Of a DNA stretch of 64,000 bases, positions 16,730 through 26,176 are shown piece after piece (positions within the stretch are counted from its first letter, which is position 1; every line of letters starts with the position of its first letter). Origin of the DNA: Staphylococcus borealis (GTDB taxonomy: Bacteria > Bacillota > Bacilli > Staphylococcales > Staphylococcaceae); contig NZ_CUEE01000001.1 of assembly GCF_001224225.1 (NCBI RefSeq), positions 186,001-250,000 on the forward strand, written 5' to 3'. A program made the position numbers and the translations under genes. Under the pieces are notes generated by a model. It saw only the letters and a list, made by a program, of their open reading frames with translations. It ran no database searches and had not been told where the DNA came from.

Positions 16730-17764
16730 TTAAACTGGTACTTCTAACGTTATAATTGTCCCCTTGCCAATGTGCGTTTCAATGTTCACTGACCCTTTGA
16801 CAAGTTCTGCTCTTTCGTTCATACCATATAATCCTAACCCAGTGCCTTGTGGTTTCAAATTAGGATCAAAACCATTACCTCTATCAATCACTTCTGCGAT
16901 AAGACCCTCTGGCGTTTGTTGGACAGACACATCTACTTCATATACGCCAGCATACTTCAATGCATTAAATATTGCCTCTTGAACCACTCGATAAACGACG
17001 GTTTCAATTTCACTATCGAAACGTTGATTTTGAATATTTGATTGATACACAACGTTAAATCCATAATTTTGTTCTAATTGCTTGAAATACGATTTAAAAG
17101 CCGCTTCCAATCCTAAATCATCGAGTGATGAAGGTCTTAGTTCAACTGACATGTTTCGAATATCATTAATTAAATTAGACATTAAAACTTCAATGTGCTC
17201 AGATTTCTCAATCAGTTGTGACATATCTTGTTGATATTTTAACAATCTCAACTCAACATCTACATTTAACATTTCTTGAACAACACTGTCATGTAGTTCT
17301 CTAGAAATACGTTTTCTTTCGTTCTCTTGTGCGGCAATCGTTTTACGTAACATTTGACGTTGATACATTTTTTCTTGACGCTGAATTTGTGGTGATATGT
17401 CTTGTAATGTAAAGGCATAGATTTGAGCCTCTTCATCAATACATTGATAAGACGCTGTAAAAGGTTGAATCTTATTGTCCACAGTCTTCATGAACACTTG
17501 GAAGTTCATATCATTCGGCTTTGTTGTATCTAAATAACAATTAATACAACTTTGTAATGCAAATTCATTAGAGTAACCTTCACAACGATTACATATTGCA
17601 TTCGTCATAGCACTGTAGTTATTGTCCTTTGAAATGATTTCTTCAGCAGCATCATTCATGGCAATAACTTTACCATCTTTATTCACAAAGACGATTTTTT
17701 CGTTCGTTTTTTCATAATATTTTTTTAGTAAGTTCTCTAAATCGAGATTATAAACATCCAACAT
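16730..17764 (-). CDS. nreB: Oxygen-sensing histidine kinase NreB
   Basis: This 344-residue cytosolic kinase has a PAS domain with four cysteines spaced C-x2-C-x11-C-x2-C (Cys58, 61, 73, 76) that hold an oxygen-labile [4Fe-4S] cluster. The HisKA_3 segment has phosphoacceptor His158 ([10 protein letters not shown]), and the ATPase domain ends with [10 protein letters not shown] chose ATG 17764 (site AGGTGA) over the GTG three codons upstream because it gives the length and cysteine positions known from S. carnosus. It acts with NreA and NreC. Confidence 0.92.
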   Translation of the reverse strand: MLDVYNLDLENLLKKYYEKTNEKIVFVNKDGKVIAMNDAAEEIISKDNNYSAMTNAICNRCEGYSNEFALQSCINCYLDTTKPNDMNFQVFMKTVDNKIQPFTASYQCIDEEAQIYAFTLQDISPQIQRQEKMYQRQMLRKTIAAQENERKRISRELHDSVVQEMLNVDVELRLLKYQQDMSQLIEKSEHIEVLMSNLINDIRNMSVELRPSSLDDLGLEAAFKSYFKQLEQNYGFNVVYQSNIQNQRFDSEIETVVYRVVQEAIFNALKYAGVYEVDVSVQQTPEGLIAEVIDRGNGFDPNLKPQGTGLGLYGMNERAELVKGSVNIETHIGKGTIITLEVPV

Positions 17765-17773
17765 TAGGATCAC

Positions 17774-18226
17774 CTACATTTCTTCTGAAAATGTCCATAG
17801 CTTACCATGAATATCCAACGTTTCATAATCAGGTAACGCCTTACCATCTCTTTGACCTAAGAGTAAGACGCCATATACTTGATTATTGTAACATAATGGA
17901 ATCGCAACCATTGCTGTCAAGTCTTCAGCAATTAAAATAGGATATTTAATCTTATCTTCAGGTGATAAACTTGAAGCAACGTCGTCAATAATCATTCGTT
18001 TACCAGTCTTCATAACCATACCCGCTAAGCCACGGCCTTTACGTAAGATAATCATTTTATAACGTTGATTCGTATTGCCTGAGACATAATGCCATTTAAT
18101 AGGCGCTGAACTATTATGGTGTTCATATAATGCTACACCTGCAAAATCGTAGCCTTCGTTAACCCTTAGATCATTCAATTGTTGTTGGAAATCCTGTTTC
18201 TTAAAAACTGGAGTGGTCGTAATCAC
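17774..18226 (-). CDS. nreA: Nitrate receptor NreA (GAF domain)
   Basis: This 150-residue GAF-domain protein binds nitrate and in the nitrate-free form restrains NreB. Visible GAF features include YDFAGVALYEH, a GRGLAGMVMKTG loop and AMVAIPLCYNNQVYGVLLLGQ, core YGVLLLGQ. The start is GTG 18226, eight bases after AGGAG; an ATG eight codons upstream has no site. The gene follows narI closely and is part of the narGHJI-nreABC transcription unit. Confidence 0.88.
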   Translation of the reverse strand: MITTTPVFKKQDFQQQLNDLRVNEGYDFAGVALYEHHNSSAPIKWHYVSGNTNQRYKMIILRKGRGLAGMVMKTGKRMIIDDVASSLSPEDKIKYPILIAEDLTAMVAIPLCYNNQVYGVLLLGQRDGKALPDYETLDIHGKLWTFSEEM

Positions 18227-18246
18227 ATTTGAATCTCCTCTCATAC

Positions 18247-18930
18247 TCATGAACGTGTTTTATGTTTACGATAAACAATATATCTGCGATTAGTATACGA
18301 TAGTGGCACACTCCATACATGTACTAAACGTGTGAATGGCCAGCAAGCTAAAATTGTAAATCCTAGTAAGATGTGAATTTTAAATGATAATGGCACATCT
18401 GTCATTAAGCTTGCATCAGGTGAGAAAGTAAATAAGTGTCTAAACCAGATAGATATCGTTTGACGATAATCAAAGTCACTTACCACCGCATTCGTAACTA
18501 ATGTTGAATAACAACCCATGAAAATAATTAATATTAATAAAAAATTGACAAAAATATCAGATGCTGAACTTAGCTTTCTAACATTTTTAATTGTAATACG
18601 TCGTGCTGTTAAGAGTAACATACCAATAAACGTCATTATACCAAAGATACTACCAATGTATACAGCACCAAAATGATACATTTCTTCACTAACGCCTAGG
18701 CCATCAATCCATTTGGCTGGTATCGCAAGTCCTACGACGTGACCAAAAAATACTGGAATGATACCTAAATGGAATAATAAGCTACCCCATTTTAATTGTT
18801 TCTTTTCTAGGAATTCACTAGATTTCGCAGTCCATGAGAACTGATCATATTTATAACGTGCAATGTGGCCAACAATAAAGATGGCTACACACAAATAAGG
18901 AAAGATAATCCATAAAAATTGACTAAGCAT
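18247..18930 (-). CDS. narI: Respiratory nitrate reductase gamma subunit (cytochrome b)
   Basis: This 227-residue membrane protein has five helices and histidines that bind two haems b (for example GHIARY near 22-27, LGIIPVFFGHVVGL near 55-68, and FKIHILLGFT and RLVHVW near the end). It takes electrons from menaquinol and passes them to NarH. The start overlaps the end of narJ by eight bases, so expression is coupled. Confidence 0.92.
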   Translation of the reverse strand: MLSQFLWIIFPYLCVAIFIVGHIARYKYDQFSWTAKSSEFLEKKQLKWGSLLFHLGIIPVFFGHVVGLAIPAKWIDGLGVSEEMYHFGAVYIGSIFGIMTFIGMLLLTARRITIKNVRKLSSASDIFVNFLLILIIFMGCYSTLVTNAVVSDFDYRQTISIWFRHLFTFSPDASLMTDVPLSFKIHILLGFTILACWPFTRLVHVWSVPLSYTNRRYIVYRKHKTRS

Positions 18931-19498
18931 GAGATGTCACCTCATTTGGAATTTCTAAGCAAGCTTTCAATGTATTTCTTAACGCACGTATCACGTAAGC
19001 ATAAGGATTGTTGTCTTGCGCTAATTGATTGGCCATTTCATACGTACCATCTTCAATAATCATAATAACCAATTCAATATTTCCTTCAGCACGTGGATCG
19101 TTTTGCCATGTTGCTACATGCAAGAATTGCAACATCAACGGTAAATAATCAGATAACTCATTATCTACCATTTTCAAACCAAACATTTCATATAACACTT
19201 TAAGTTTGGCTAACATTTGGCCACGCTCTTTTTGTGTATCAAATTTGTTATAAGTCATATAGAGTGGTGATTTTTTATTGAAATCAAATGTATCTGTATA
19301 AATCGCTTTAATTTCTGATAGTGTGAATTGATGCATAATTTCTCTATATTTTACTAAATCATCGTAACCAGGATGTGATGGCTCAATCGTTTCTTCAAAT
19401 GTTTTTGGATGGAACGTAAGTTTCTCAGGAAAATTAAGTTGCTGTGCAATATAGCCAAAGCTTTCTTGATAATAATGAAATTGTTGTAAATTAATCAC
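18923..19498 (-). CDS. narJ: Nitrate reductase chaperone NarJ
   Basis: This 191-residue cytosolic TorD-type chaperone helps insert the molybdenum cofactor into NarG and attach the complex to the membrane. I chose GTG 19498 because GGAGG lies eight bases upstream and it overlaps the narH stop by eight bases; a longer ATG start would overlap narH by 35 bases. It is helical, with FLHVATWQNDPRAEGNIELV, core WQNDPRAEG. Confidence 0.88.
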   Translation of the reverse strand: MINLQQFHYYQESFGYIAQQLNFPEKLTFHPKTFEETIEPSHPGYDDLVKYREIMHQFTLSEIKAIYTDTFDFNKKSPLYMTYNKFDTQKERGQMLAKLKVLYEMFGLKMVDNELSDYLPLMLQFLHVATWQNDPRAEGNIELVIMIIEDGTYEMANQLAQDNNPYAYVIRALRNTLKACLEIPNEVTSHA

Positions 19499-21044
19499 GG
19501 AAAATACCTCCATAGAAATTCTCATTATAAATTTCTTGTCCTGTTTTTCCTGAACCTACTGGAACACCACAGCCCTCACAATTATCACCAAAGTACTCGC
19601 CACCGTAACCTTGACTACCTTGTGCATGATACGTATCTAAATAAGTTTCTTTATGAGATGTTGGTACAACAAAGCGGTCTTCATATTTCGCTAAACCTAA
19701 TAATCGATACATATCTTTAGTTTGAATTTCAGATAATCCAAGTCTTTCTAATTTCGATGTATCAAATTCTTTACCTGTAACTTGTGAACGCATGTAGCTT
19801 CTCATCATTGCCATCTTTTGTAGTGATTCCTTAACAGGTTGAACATCACCAGCGGTAAATAGATTTGCTAAGTATTCGATTGGTAAACGCATTTCTTCAA
19901 TTGCTGGGAAAATCATATCTGGATTTTGACCAGCATTTTTACCTTCGAAATAGCTCATGATTGGGCTCAATGGTGGGCAATACCAAACCATAGGCATTGT
20001 TCTAAATTCTGGGTGTAAAGGAAATGCTAATTTATATTCGATTGCTAATTTATAGACTGGTGAGTTTTGTGCTGCTTCAATCCATTCATAGCTAATACCA
20101 TCTTTTTCAGCTTGTTCAATCACAGCTTCATCGAATGGATTTAAGAAAATATCTAATTGTTTTTCATATAAATCTTGTTCATTTTCAGCTGAAGCTGCTT
20201 CATGAACTCTATCAGCATCATATAATAAGACACCTAAATATCTCATTCTACCTGTACATGTTTCCGAACAAACAGTTGGTAGTCCCGCTTCAATTCTTGG
20301 GAAACAGAATGTACATTTTTCTGCTTTATTTGTTTTCCAGTTGAAGTAAACTTTTTTATAAGGACAGCCTGTCATACAATAGCGCCAACCACGACATGCA
20401 TCTTGGTCAACTAAAACGATACCGTCTTCATCACGTTTATACATGGCACCTGAAGGACATGACGCAACGCAACTAGGGTTTAAGCAGTGTTCACATAGAC
20501 GAGGTAAATACATCATGAACGTTTCATCAAATTGGAATTTAATATCTTCTTCGATTTTTTGGATATTTGGATCTTCTGGACCAGTAATATGTGCGCCAGC
20601 TAAGTCATCTTCCCAGTTAGGTCCCCATTCGAGATTAAGTTTTTCGCCAGAGATCAATGAGTGTGCTTTAGCCACTGGTGAATGTTTACCTTCTTTAGCA
20701 GTTGTTAAATGTTCATAGTTATATGTCCATGGTTCATAATAGTCTTTAATCAGTGGCATATCTGGGTTGTAAAAGATTTTACCTAACGCCATTTTTGTCC
20801 AACGACTACCAGATTTAAGTTCTAATTTTCCTTTTTTATTTAAGACCCAACCACCTTTATAATGTTCTTGGTCTTCCCATCGTTTCGGATATCCGACACC
20901 TGGTTTTGTTTCTACGTTGTTGAACCACATGTATTCCGCACCTGGACGGTTCGTCCAAGTGTTCTTACATGTTACGCTGCAAGTGTGGCAACCTATGCAT
21001 TTATCTAAATTTAACACCATTGCAATTTGCGCTTTAATCTTCAA
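19491..21044 (-). CDS. narH: Respiratory nitrate reductase beta subunit
   Basis: This 517-residue iron-sulphur subunit carries four cysteine groups: CIGCHTCSVTC near residue 16, CEHCLNPSCVASC near 183, CRGWRYCMTGC near 216 and CTFC...CSETC near 243-264. The tryptophan in the third group marks the [3Fe-4S] site. It relays electrons from NarI to NarG. The start overlaps narG by 11 bases. Confidence 0.95.
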   Translation of the reverse strand: MKIKAQIAMVLNLDKCIGCHTCSVTCKNTWTNRPGAEYMWFNNVETKPGVGYPKRWEDQEHYKGGWVLNKKGKLELKSGSRWTKMALGKIFYNPDMPLIKDYYEPWTYNYEHLTTAKEGKHSPVAKAHSLISGEKLNLEWGPNWEDDLAGAHITGPEDPNIQKIEEDIKFQFDETFMMYLPRLCEHCLNPSCVASCPSGAMYKRDEDGIVLVDQDACRGWRYCMTGCPYKKVYFNWKTNKAEKCTFCFPRIEAGLPTVCSETCTGRMRYLGVLLYDADRVHEAASAENEQDLYEKQLDIFLNPFDEAVIEQAEKDGISYEWIEAAQNSPVYKLAIEYKLAFPLHPEFRTMPMVWYCPPLSPIMSYFEGKNAGQNPDMIFPAIEEMRLPIEYLANLFTAGDVQPVKESLQKMAMMRSYMRSQVTGKEFDTSKLERLGLSEIQTKDMYRLLGLAKYEDRFVVPTSHKETYLDTYHAQGSQGYGGEYFGDNCEGCGVPVGSGKTGQEIYNENFYGGIFRD

Positions 21045-24000
21045 GCCAATTTACCTCCTTCATCTTTCTCACTGCTACGTATACGTCACGTTGATTTCCA
21101 ATTGGTCCATAATAGTTAAAGTGATAGCTAATTTGTGCATATCCACCTACAAGTTGGGTAGGTTTTAAGTGAATTCTTGTTGGTGCGTTGTGTGAACCAC
21201 CGCGTGTATCTGTAATTTCTGACCCTGGTGTTTCAATATGTTTATCTTGTGCGTGGTACATGAACATTGTGCCTTTTGGCATACGGTGTGATGTGACAGC
21301 TCTTGCAGTTACAACACCGTTTCTGTTGTATACTTCTAACCAATCATTATCATTGATGCCATGCTCTTCAGCATCTTCATTAGATAACCAAACGACTGGG
21401 CCACCTCTAAATAATGTCAACATACGTTCATTATCTTGATATGTTGAGTGAATATTCCATTTACCATGAGGTGTTAAATAACGTAATACTAATGCATCTT
21501 GTCCACCTTTAACTTGCTTATCTCTCGTACCAAATACCATTGGTGGTAACGTTGGTTTGTATACTGGTAAGCTTTCACCAAATTGTTGGAACACTTCGTG
21601 ATCGATATAATAACTTTGTCTACCTGTGAGTGTTCTAAATGGTACAAGACGTTCAATATTGGTTGTAAATGGTGAATATCTACGTCCATTTTTATTTGAA
21701 CCAGGGAACACAGCTGTTGGTATTACTTCACGTGGTTGTGACGTAATATTTAAGAATGAAATCTTTTCTGATGCACGTTCTTTTGAAATATCTTTCAATT
21801 CCATACCTGTTTGATTTTCTAAATCTTCATATGATTTTTGTGATAATTTACCATTTGTCGCTGAAGATATATTCAAAATGGCATCTGCTACTTTTCTAGC
21901 TGTATCGATACGTGGACGATTCGTTCTAACTGATTCAGCATCTTCATCATTCCAAGTACCTACCATACTTTTAAGTTCTTCATATTCGTCTTTAACACTA
22001 AAGCTTACGCCGTGTGCACCAACTTTTCCTTTTTCAAGTAGTGGACCTAAAGTTACATATTTATCGTAAATTTTAGTGTAATCTCTTTCTACAACTGCGA
22101 AGTTTGGCATTGTTTTACCTGGAACAGCTTCAACTTCACCTTTAGACCAGTCTTTAACGATACCGTATTCAGAACCCAACTCTTGTTTAGAGTCATGTCC
22201 AAGTGGTGTCGTTACAACATCTTTAAATGTACCTGGTAAATAATCTTTTGCCATTTCAGAAACAGCTTTACTTAATGTTTTATAAATATCCCAGTCTGAA
22301 CGTGATTCCCATAATGGATCAATAGCTGGATTAAATGGATGAATGAATGGATGCATGTCTGTTGATGATAAGTCATGTTTTTCATACCATGTTGCTGCTG
22401 GTAAGACGATATCTGAGTACAATGGTGTCGCAGTCATTCTGAAATCCAACGATACTAGTAAATCTAATTTACCTTCTGTATCTTCACGCCATTTAATTTC
22501 TTCTGGTTTATCTTCTTCATTAGGTTCAGCCATTAATCCTGAACGTGTACCTAATAAATGTTTCATAAAGTATTCTTGTCCTTTAGCAGAACTTGAAATT
22601 AAATTTGAACGCCAAACAAATAATGTTTTTGGATAGTTCTTTCTTAAATCTGGATCTTCAATCGCAAATTGCGTTTCTTTATTTTTCACAGATTCTATCG
22701 CTTTATTTAAAATGGCTTCATTTGAATCATCACCCTCATCTTTGGCTTCTTCCCCGAATAATAGACTGTTTTTATTGAATTGAGGGTAAGATGGTAACCA
22801 ACCTAATCTCGCTGCCGTAACATTATAATCAGCTGGATGTTGATGTTTAATATTATTTGCGAGTGGTGATTTCAATTTATCAACATTAGATTCTTCGTAT
22901 TTCCATTGGTCCGTTGCAAAATAGAACCAACTTGTACCATTTTGTAAACGTGGTGGTCCTTGCCAGTCTTTAGCAAAGGCTACAGTATTCCATCCTTCAA
23001 TTGGTCGACATTTTTCTTGTCCAACGTAGTGTGCCCAGCCACCACCGTTCACACCTTGACAGCCACATAATAGAACTAGATTTAAAATCGCGCGATAAAT
23101 CGTATCTGAGTTGAACCAGTGGTTAATACCCGCACCCATGATAATCATTGAGCGCCCTTCTGTATCAATAGCATTTTGCGCAAACTCTCTTGCTACTTGT
23201 GTCACTAATTCTGGTTTAATACCTGTTACACGTTGTTGCCATGCTGGTGTATATTTTGATTCTGCATCATCATAAGATGTTGCTTCTAATTCATGGTTAA
23301 ATCGTTTAATACCATATTGACTTGTCATCAAGTCATATACCGTCGCAACATACACTTCTTTGCCGTTAGCTAATGTGACTTTTCTAGCTGCAATCGGTCT
23401 TTCAAAGATGCCATCACCTTGACTATCAAAGTAAGGGAATTGAATCGTTTTGATTTCATATGTGTCTTCCGCCATAGACATTGCTGGATCAATCTTAGAA
23501 CCATCTTCATTTTCTAATTTTAAGTTCCACTTCTTGCCTTCTTCCCAGCGTTGACCCATTGTGCCATTAGGTACTACAAATTGACGACTATTGATATCGT
23601 GAATGACCGGTTTCCATTCGCTATTTTCACTTTCCATACCTAAATCACTTGCACGTAAAAATCGCCCTGCTTTATAACCATTGTCGTCTTCATCTAACAT
23701 AATGACAAAAGGCATATCTGAATATTGTTTAGAATAATTAATGAACATATCACTCGGATTATCTTGATAATATTCTTGTAAGATAACGTGTGTCATCGCT
23801 TGTGCTACCGCTGCATCTGTACCTGGATTAGGTGCTAACCAGTTATCTGCAAATTTAACATTTTCTGCGTAGTCTGGTGCTACAGAAACCACTTTAGTTC
23901 CTTTGTATCTTACTTCTGTCATAAAGTGTGCATCCGGTGTACGTGTAAGTGGTACATTTGAGCCCCACATAATAATATAAGCAGCATTGTACCAGTCACT

Positions 24001-24717
24001 TGATTCAGGTACGTCTGTTTGTTCACCCCAAATTTGAGGTGACGCAGGTGGTAGATCGGCATACCAATCATAGAAGCTTAGCATTTCTCCACCAAGTAAA
24101 TTAATAAATCTCGCACCTGCTGCGTAACTAATCATTGACATCGCTGGAATAGGTGTGAATCCAGCAATTCGGTCTGGACCATCCTTTTTAATGGTATACA
24201 AAATTTGTGCAGCGATGATGTCTGTTACATCTTTCCAGTTAGCACGAACATGGCCACCTTTACCACGTGCTTGTTTATACATTTTCGCTTTCTCTTCATC
24301 TTCAACAATAGATGCCCACGCTGCAATGCGGTTACCATTATTTTCTTCTAATGCAGTCGTCCATAAATCTAATAATTTCCCTCTAATGTATGGATATTTC
24401 ACACGAAGTGGACTATATTCATACCAAGAAAATGATGCACCACGAGGACAACCACGCGGTTCAAATTCTGGCATATCAGGACCACAACTTGGATAATCAA
24501 TTTGTTGGTTCTCCCATGTGATCACACCATTTTTTACGAATACTTTCCATGAACATGATCCTGTACAGTTAACACCATGTGTAGTTCGAACTACTTTATC
24601 GTGACTCCATCTTTCACGGTACATTTTTTCCCATTCTCTACTTTTGCTCTCAAGAACTGACCAGTTTCCATTAAATTTTTCAGTTGGTTTGAAAAAGTTT
24701 AATCCAAATTTTCCCAT
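21034..24717 (-). CDS. narG: Respiratory nitrate reductase alpha subunit
   Basis: This 1227-residue molybdopterin enzyme reduces nitrate to nitrite at the cytoplasmic face of the membrane. The N-terminal FS0 cluster ligands are visible as His47, Cys51, Cys55 and Cys90. Cofactor-binding segments such as IIMWGSNVPLTRTPDAHF (core GSNVPLTRTPDAHF) and IIMGAGINHWFNSD follow. It is full length. It is the first gene of the narGHJI-nreABC unit, with two NreC-like sites and weak Rex-like half sites upstream. Confidence 0.96.
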   Translation of the reverse strand: MGKFGLNFFKPTEKFNGNWSVLESKSREWEKMYRERWSHDKVVRTTHGVNCTGSCSWKVFVKNGVITWENQQIDYPSCGPDMPEFEPRGCPRGASFSWYEYSPLRVKYPYIRGKLLDLWTTALEENNGNRIAAWASIVEDEEKAKMYKQARGKGGHVRANWKDVTDIIAAQILYTIKKDGPDRIAGFTPIPAMSMISYAAGARFINLLGGEMLSFYDWYADLPPASPQIWGEQTDVPESSDWYNAAYIIMWGSNVPLTRTPDAHFMTEVRYKGTKVVSVAPDYAENVKFADNWLAPNPGTDAAVAQAMTHVILQEYYQDNPSDMFINYSKQYSDMPFVIMLDEDDNGYKAGRFLRASDLGMESENSEWKPVIHDINSRQFVVPNGTMGQRWEEGKKWNLKLENEDGSKIDPAMSMAEDTYEIKTIQFPYFDSQGDGIFERPIAARKVTLANGKEVYVATVYDLMTSQYGIKRFNHELEATSYDDAESKYTPAWQQRVTGIKPELVTQVAREFAQNAIDTEGRSMIIMGAGINHWFNSDTIYRAILNLVLLCGCQGVNGGGWAHYVGQEKCRPIEGWNTVAFAKDWQGPPRLQNGTSWFYFATDQWKYEESNVDKLKSPLANNIKHQHPADYNVTAARLGWLPSYPQFNKNSLLFGEEAKDEGDDSNEAILNKAIESVKNKETQFAIEDPDLRKNYPKTLFVWRSNLISSSAKGQEYFMKHLLGTRSGLMAEPNEEDKPEEIKWREDTEGKLDLLVSLDFRMTATPLYSDIVLPAATWYEKHDLSSTDMHPFIHPFNPAIDPLWESRSDWDIYKTLSKAVSEMAKDYLPGTFKDVVTTPLGHDSKQELGSEYGIVKDWSKGEVEAVPGKTMPNFAVVERDYTKIYDKYVTLGPLLEKGKVGAHGVSFSVKDEYEELKSMVGTWNDEDAESVRTNRPRIDTARKVADAILNISSATNGKLSQKSYEDLENQTGMELKDISKERASEKISFLNITSQPREVIPTAVFPGSNKNGRRYSPFTTNIERLVPFRTLTGRQSYYIDHEVFQQFGESLPVYKPTLPPMVFGTRDKQVKGGQDALVLRYLTPHGKWNIHSTYQDNERMLTLFRGGPVVWLSNEDAEEHGINDNDWLEVYNRNGVVTARAVTSHRMPKGTMFMYHAQDKHIETPGSEITDTRGGSHNAPTRIHLKPTQLVGGYAQISYHFNYYGPIGNQRDVYVAVRKMKEVNWLED

Positions 24718-24819
24718 CTATATGAATCCTCCTACCGTTAAAGGTACTAACTTATTCCGATTTGCCGTTTTACTTTTGAATTTATAATGATTGTACAATT
24801 TTTCACATATGATAGGTAT

Positions 24820-24854
24820 TAGGGAATGTCCTAATTTGAATGGGGGAATCCCTA
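24820..24854 (-). promoter_or_regulatory. Two NreC-like sites upstream of narG
   Basis: TAGGGAATGTCCTA at 24820-24833 and TGGGGGAATCCCTA at 24841-24854 each differ by one base from TAGGG-N4-CCCTA. They are 21 bases apart, two helical turns, and lie 103 to 137 bases upstream of the narG start. They directly abut the sumT terminator. Confidence 0.8.
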
Positions 24855-24914
24855 AAAAATAAAAAAGCAGGCAGTGGTACTTAACTCTCTAAGAATTTGT
24901 AGTACCACGCCTGC
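24855..24914 (-). terminator. sumT terminator
   Basis: GCAGGC with GTGGTAC pairs with GTACCACGCCTGC, and read on the minus strand the hairpin runs into a T-rich stretch. It ends the nirBD-sumT unit just before the narG control region. Confidence 0.85.
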
Positions 24915-24923
24915 AAGGATGAC

Positions 24924-25868
24924 TTAACAATTAATATATTTAATTTTATTGTCATTGATAATTTGTTGATGTAAATGTTGTTGTGTTGGATGGCAACTTT
25001 CATCAACGTCTATTAAACAGCGATAACCTGTTTCTGACATTTCTTCTGCTTTTAATAAAGCATCTTCTTTAGAACCTTTTATCACATATAATGTATCATC
25101 AACATTGCGTTCATGTTCTTGTGACACGACGTGTGCTTTATCGATATGATCAACAATCGCGCCTAATATACAGATACCTGGTTCACCTTCAAGTTCATGT
25201 TGTTGTAATTGATGTTCAATTGTACTCAATTTACCAATAATAACACGTTGGTTATAACACGTTGCATTAAAGACAATTGCAATCGAATAATCTTCAGTTG
25301 TATACGCAGTAATTTGTTTGATAATATGACCTAATCGCTTAATTCCCATGTAGATAGCTAACGTACCACCATTAATGAGATTACGAATATCCGTTTCTTG
25401 ATTGATTGAATCTTTGAAATGGCCTGTCGAGAACGTAACACTTGGTGCTACTGATCGTAATGTCAAACCTAAATCCATTGTTGCAACAGCTGCACTTGCT
25501 GAAGTGACACCAGGAACAATTTCGTAGTCAATGCCATAGTCTTTTAAAGTATTCACTTCTTCAGTAACACGACCAAATATCGCTGGATCGCCACCTTTAA
25601 GACGTATCACCGTTTGATATTGTTTTGCAGCCTCAACGATTTTCAAATTGATTTCATCTTGCTGTATATGTTTCGCATAAGGTTTTTTACCGACATCAAT
25701 GATTTCAGCGTCAGCTGGTGCATATTGTAGGATAAGCGGATTAACTAAACGATCATACAGAATAACGTCTGCTTTCTTAATGCATCGCTCTGCTTTTTTA
25801 GTTAAAAGGTTGGGGTTCCCAGGACCCGCACCAATCAAATATACCTTTGCCTTCTCATTTATAGACAT
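24924..25868 (-). CDS. sumT: Uroporphyrinogen-III C-methyltransferase
   Basis: This 314-residue SAM-dependent enzyme makes precorrin-2 for siroheme, the cofactor of NirB. Family motifs are VYLIGAGPGNPNLLT, the VILYDRLV strand, VIRLKGGDPAIFGR and the VPGVTSA segment. The last 65 to 70 residues (from about 248, with YVIKGSKEDALLKAEEM) extend past the normal methyltransferase core and have no motif I recognise. Its start overlaps nirD by 10 bases. Confidence 0.9.
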   Translation of the reverse strand: MSINEKAKVYLIGAGPGNPNLLTKKAERCIKKADVILYDRLVNPLILQYAPADAEIIDVGKKPYAKHIQQDEINLKIVEAAKQYQTVIRLKGGDPAIFGRVTEEVNTLKDYGIDYEIVPGVTSASAAVATMDLGLTLRSVAPSVTFSTGHFKDSINQETDIRNLINGGTLAIYMGIKRLGHIIKQITAYTTEDYSIAIVFNATCYNQRVIIGKLSTIEHQLQQHELEGEPGICILGAIVDHIDKAHVVSQEHERNVDDTLYVIKGSKEDALLKAEEMSETGYRCLIDVDESCHPTQQHLHQQIINDNKIKYINC

Positions 25869-26173
25869 ACATATACGTCTCCATCAATGACTTCCACTTG
25901 ATATGTTTCAACACATCCCGTATCTGGTTCTTGGACTTCTCCACTTCTTAAATCAACTTTTTGATCATGTAATGGGCAATAAACATAGTCACCACTCACT
26001 GTTCCTTCTGATAAAGGCCCTTGTTTATGAGGACAAATATTATTAATTGCGTGAATGTCTCCACTTTCAGTTAAGAAAATGCCAATTTCTTTACCATCAA
26101 CAATTACTTTTTTACCAATTAATGGTGTTAATTCTTCTAATGTCGTTACTTTAACTTTTTCCATAGATTTCAT
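25859..26173 (-). CDS. nirD: Nitrite reductase small subunit NirD
   Basis: This 104-residue Rieske-fold protein keeps all four Rieske ligands, in NICPHKQGP (C-x-H) and YCPLHDQK (C-x2-H), so it should carry a [2Fe-2S] cluster. It partners with NirB in NADH-dependent reduction of nitrite to ammonium in the cytosol. It starts three bases after the nirB stop. Confidence 0.93.
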   Translation of the reverse strand: MKSMEKVKVTTLEELTPLIGKKVIVDGKEIGIFLTESGDIHAINNICPHKQGPLSEGTVSGDYVYCPLHDQKVDLRSGEVQEPDTGCVETYQVEVIDGDVYVCL

Positions 26174-26176
26174 CGT

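Noticed and set aside
24781..24810. Rex site before narG
   Set aside because: TGTGA-AAAATT-GTACAA on the minus strand has a good left half only; two right-half mismatches make it too weak to call.
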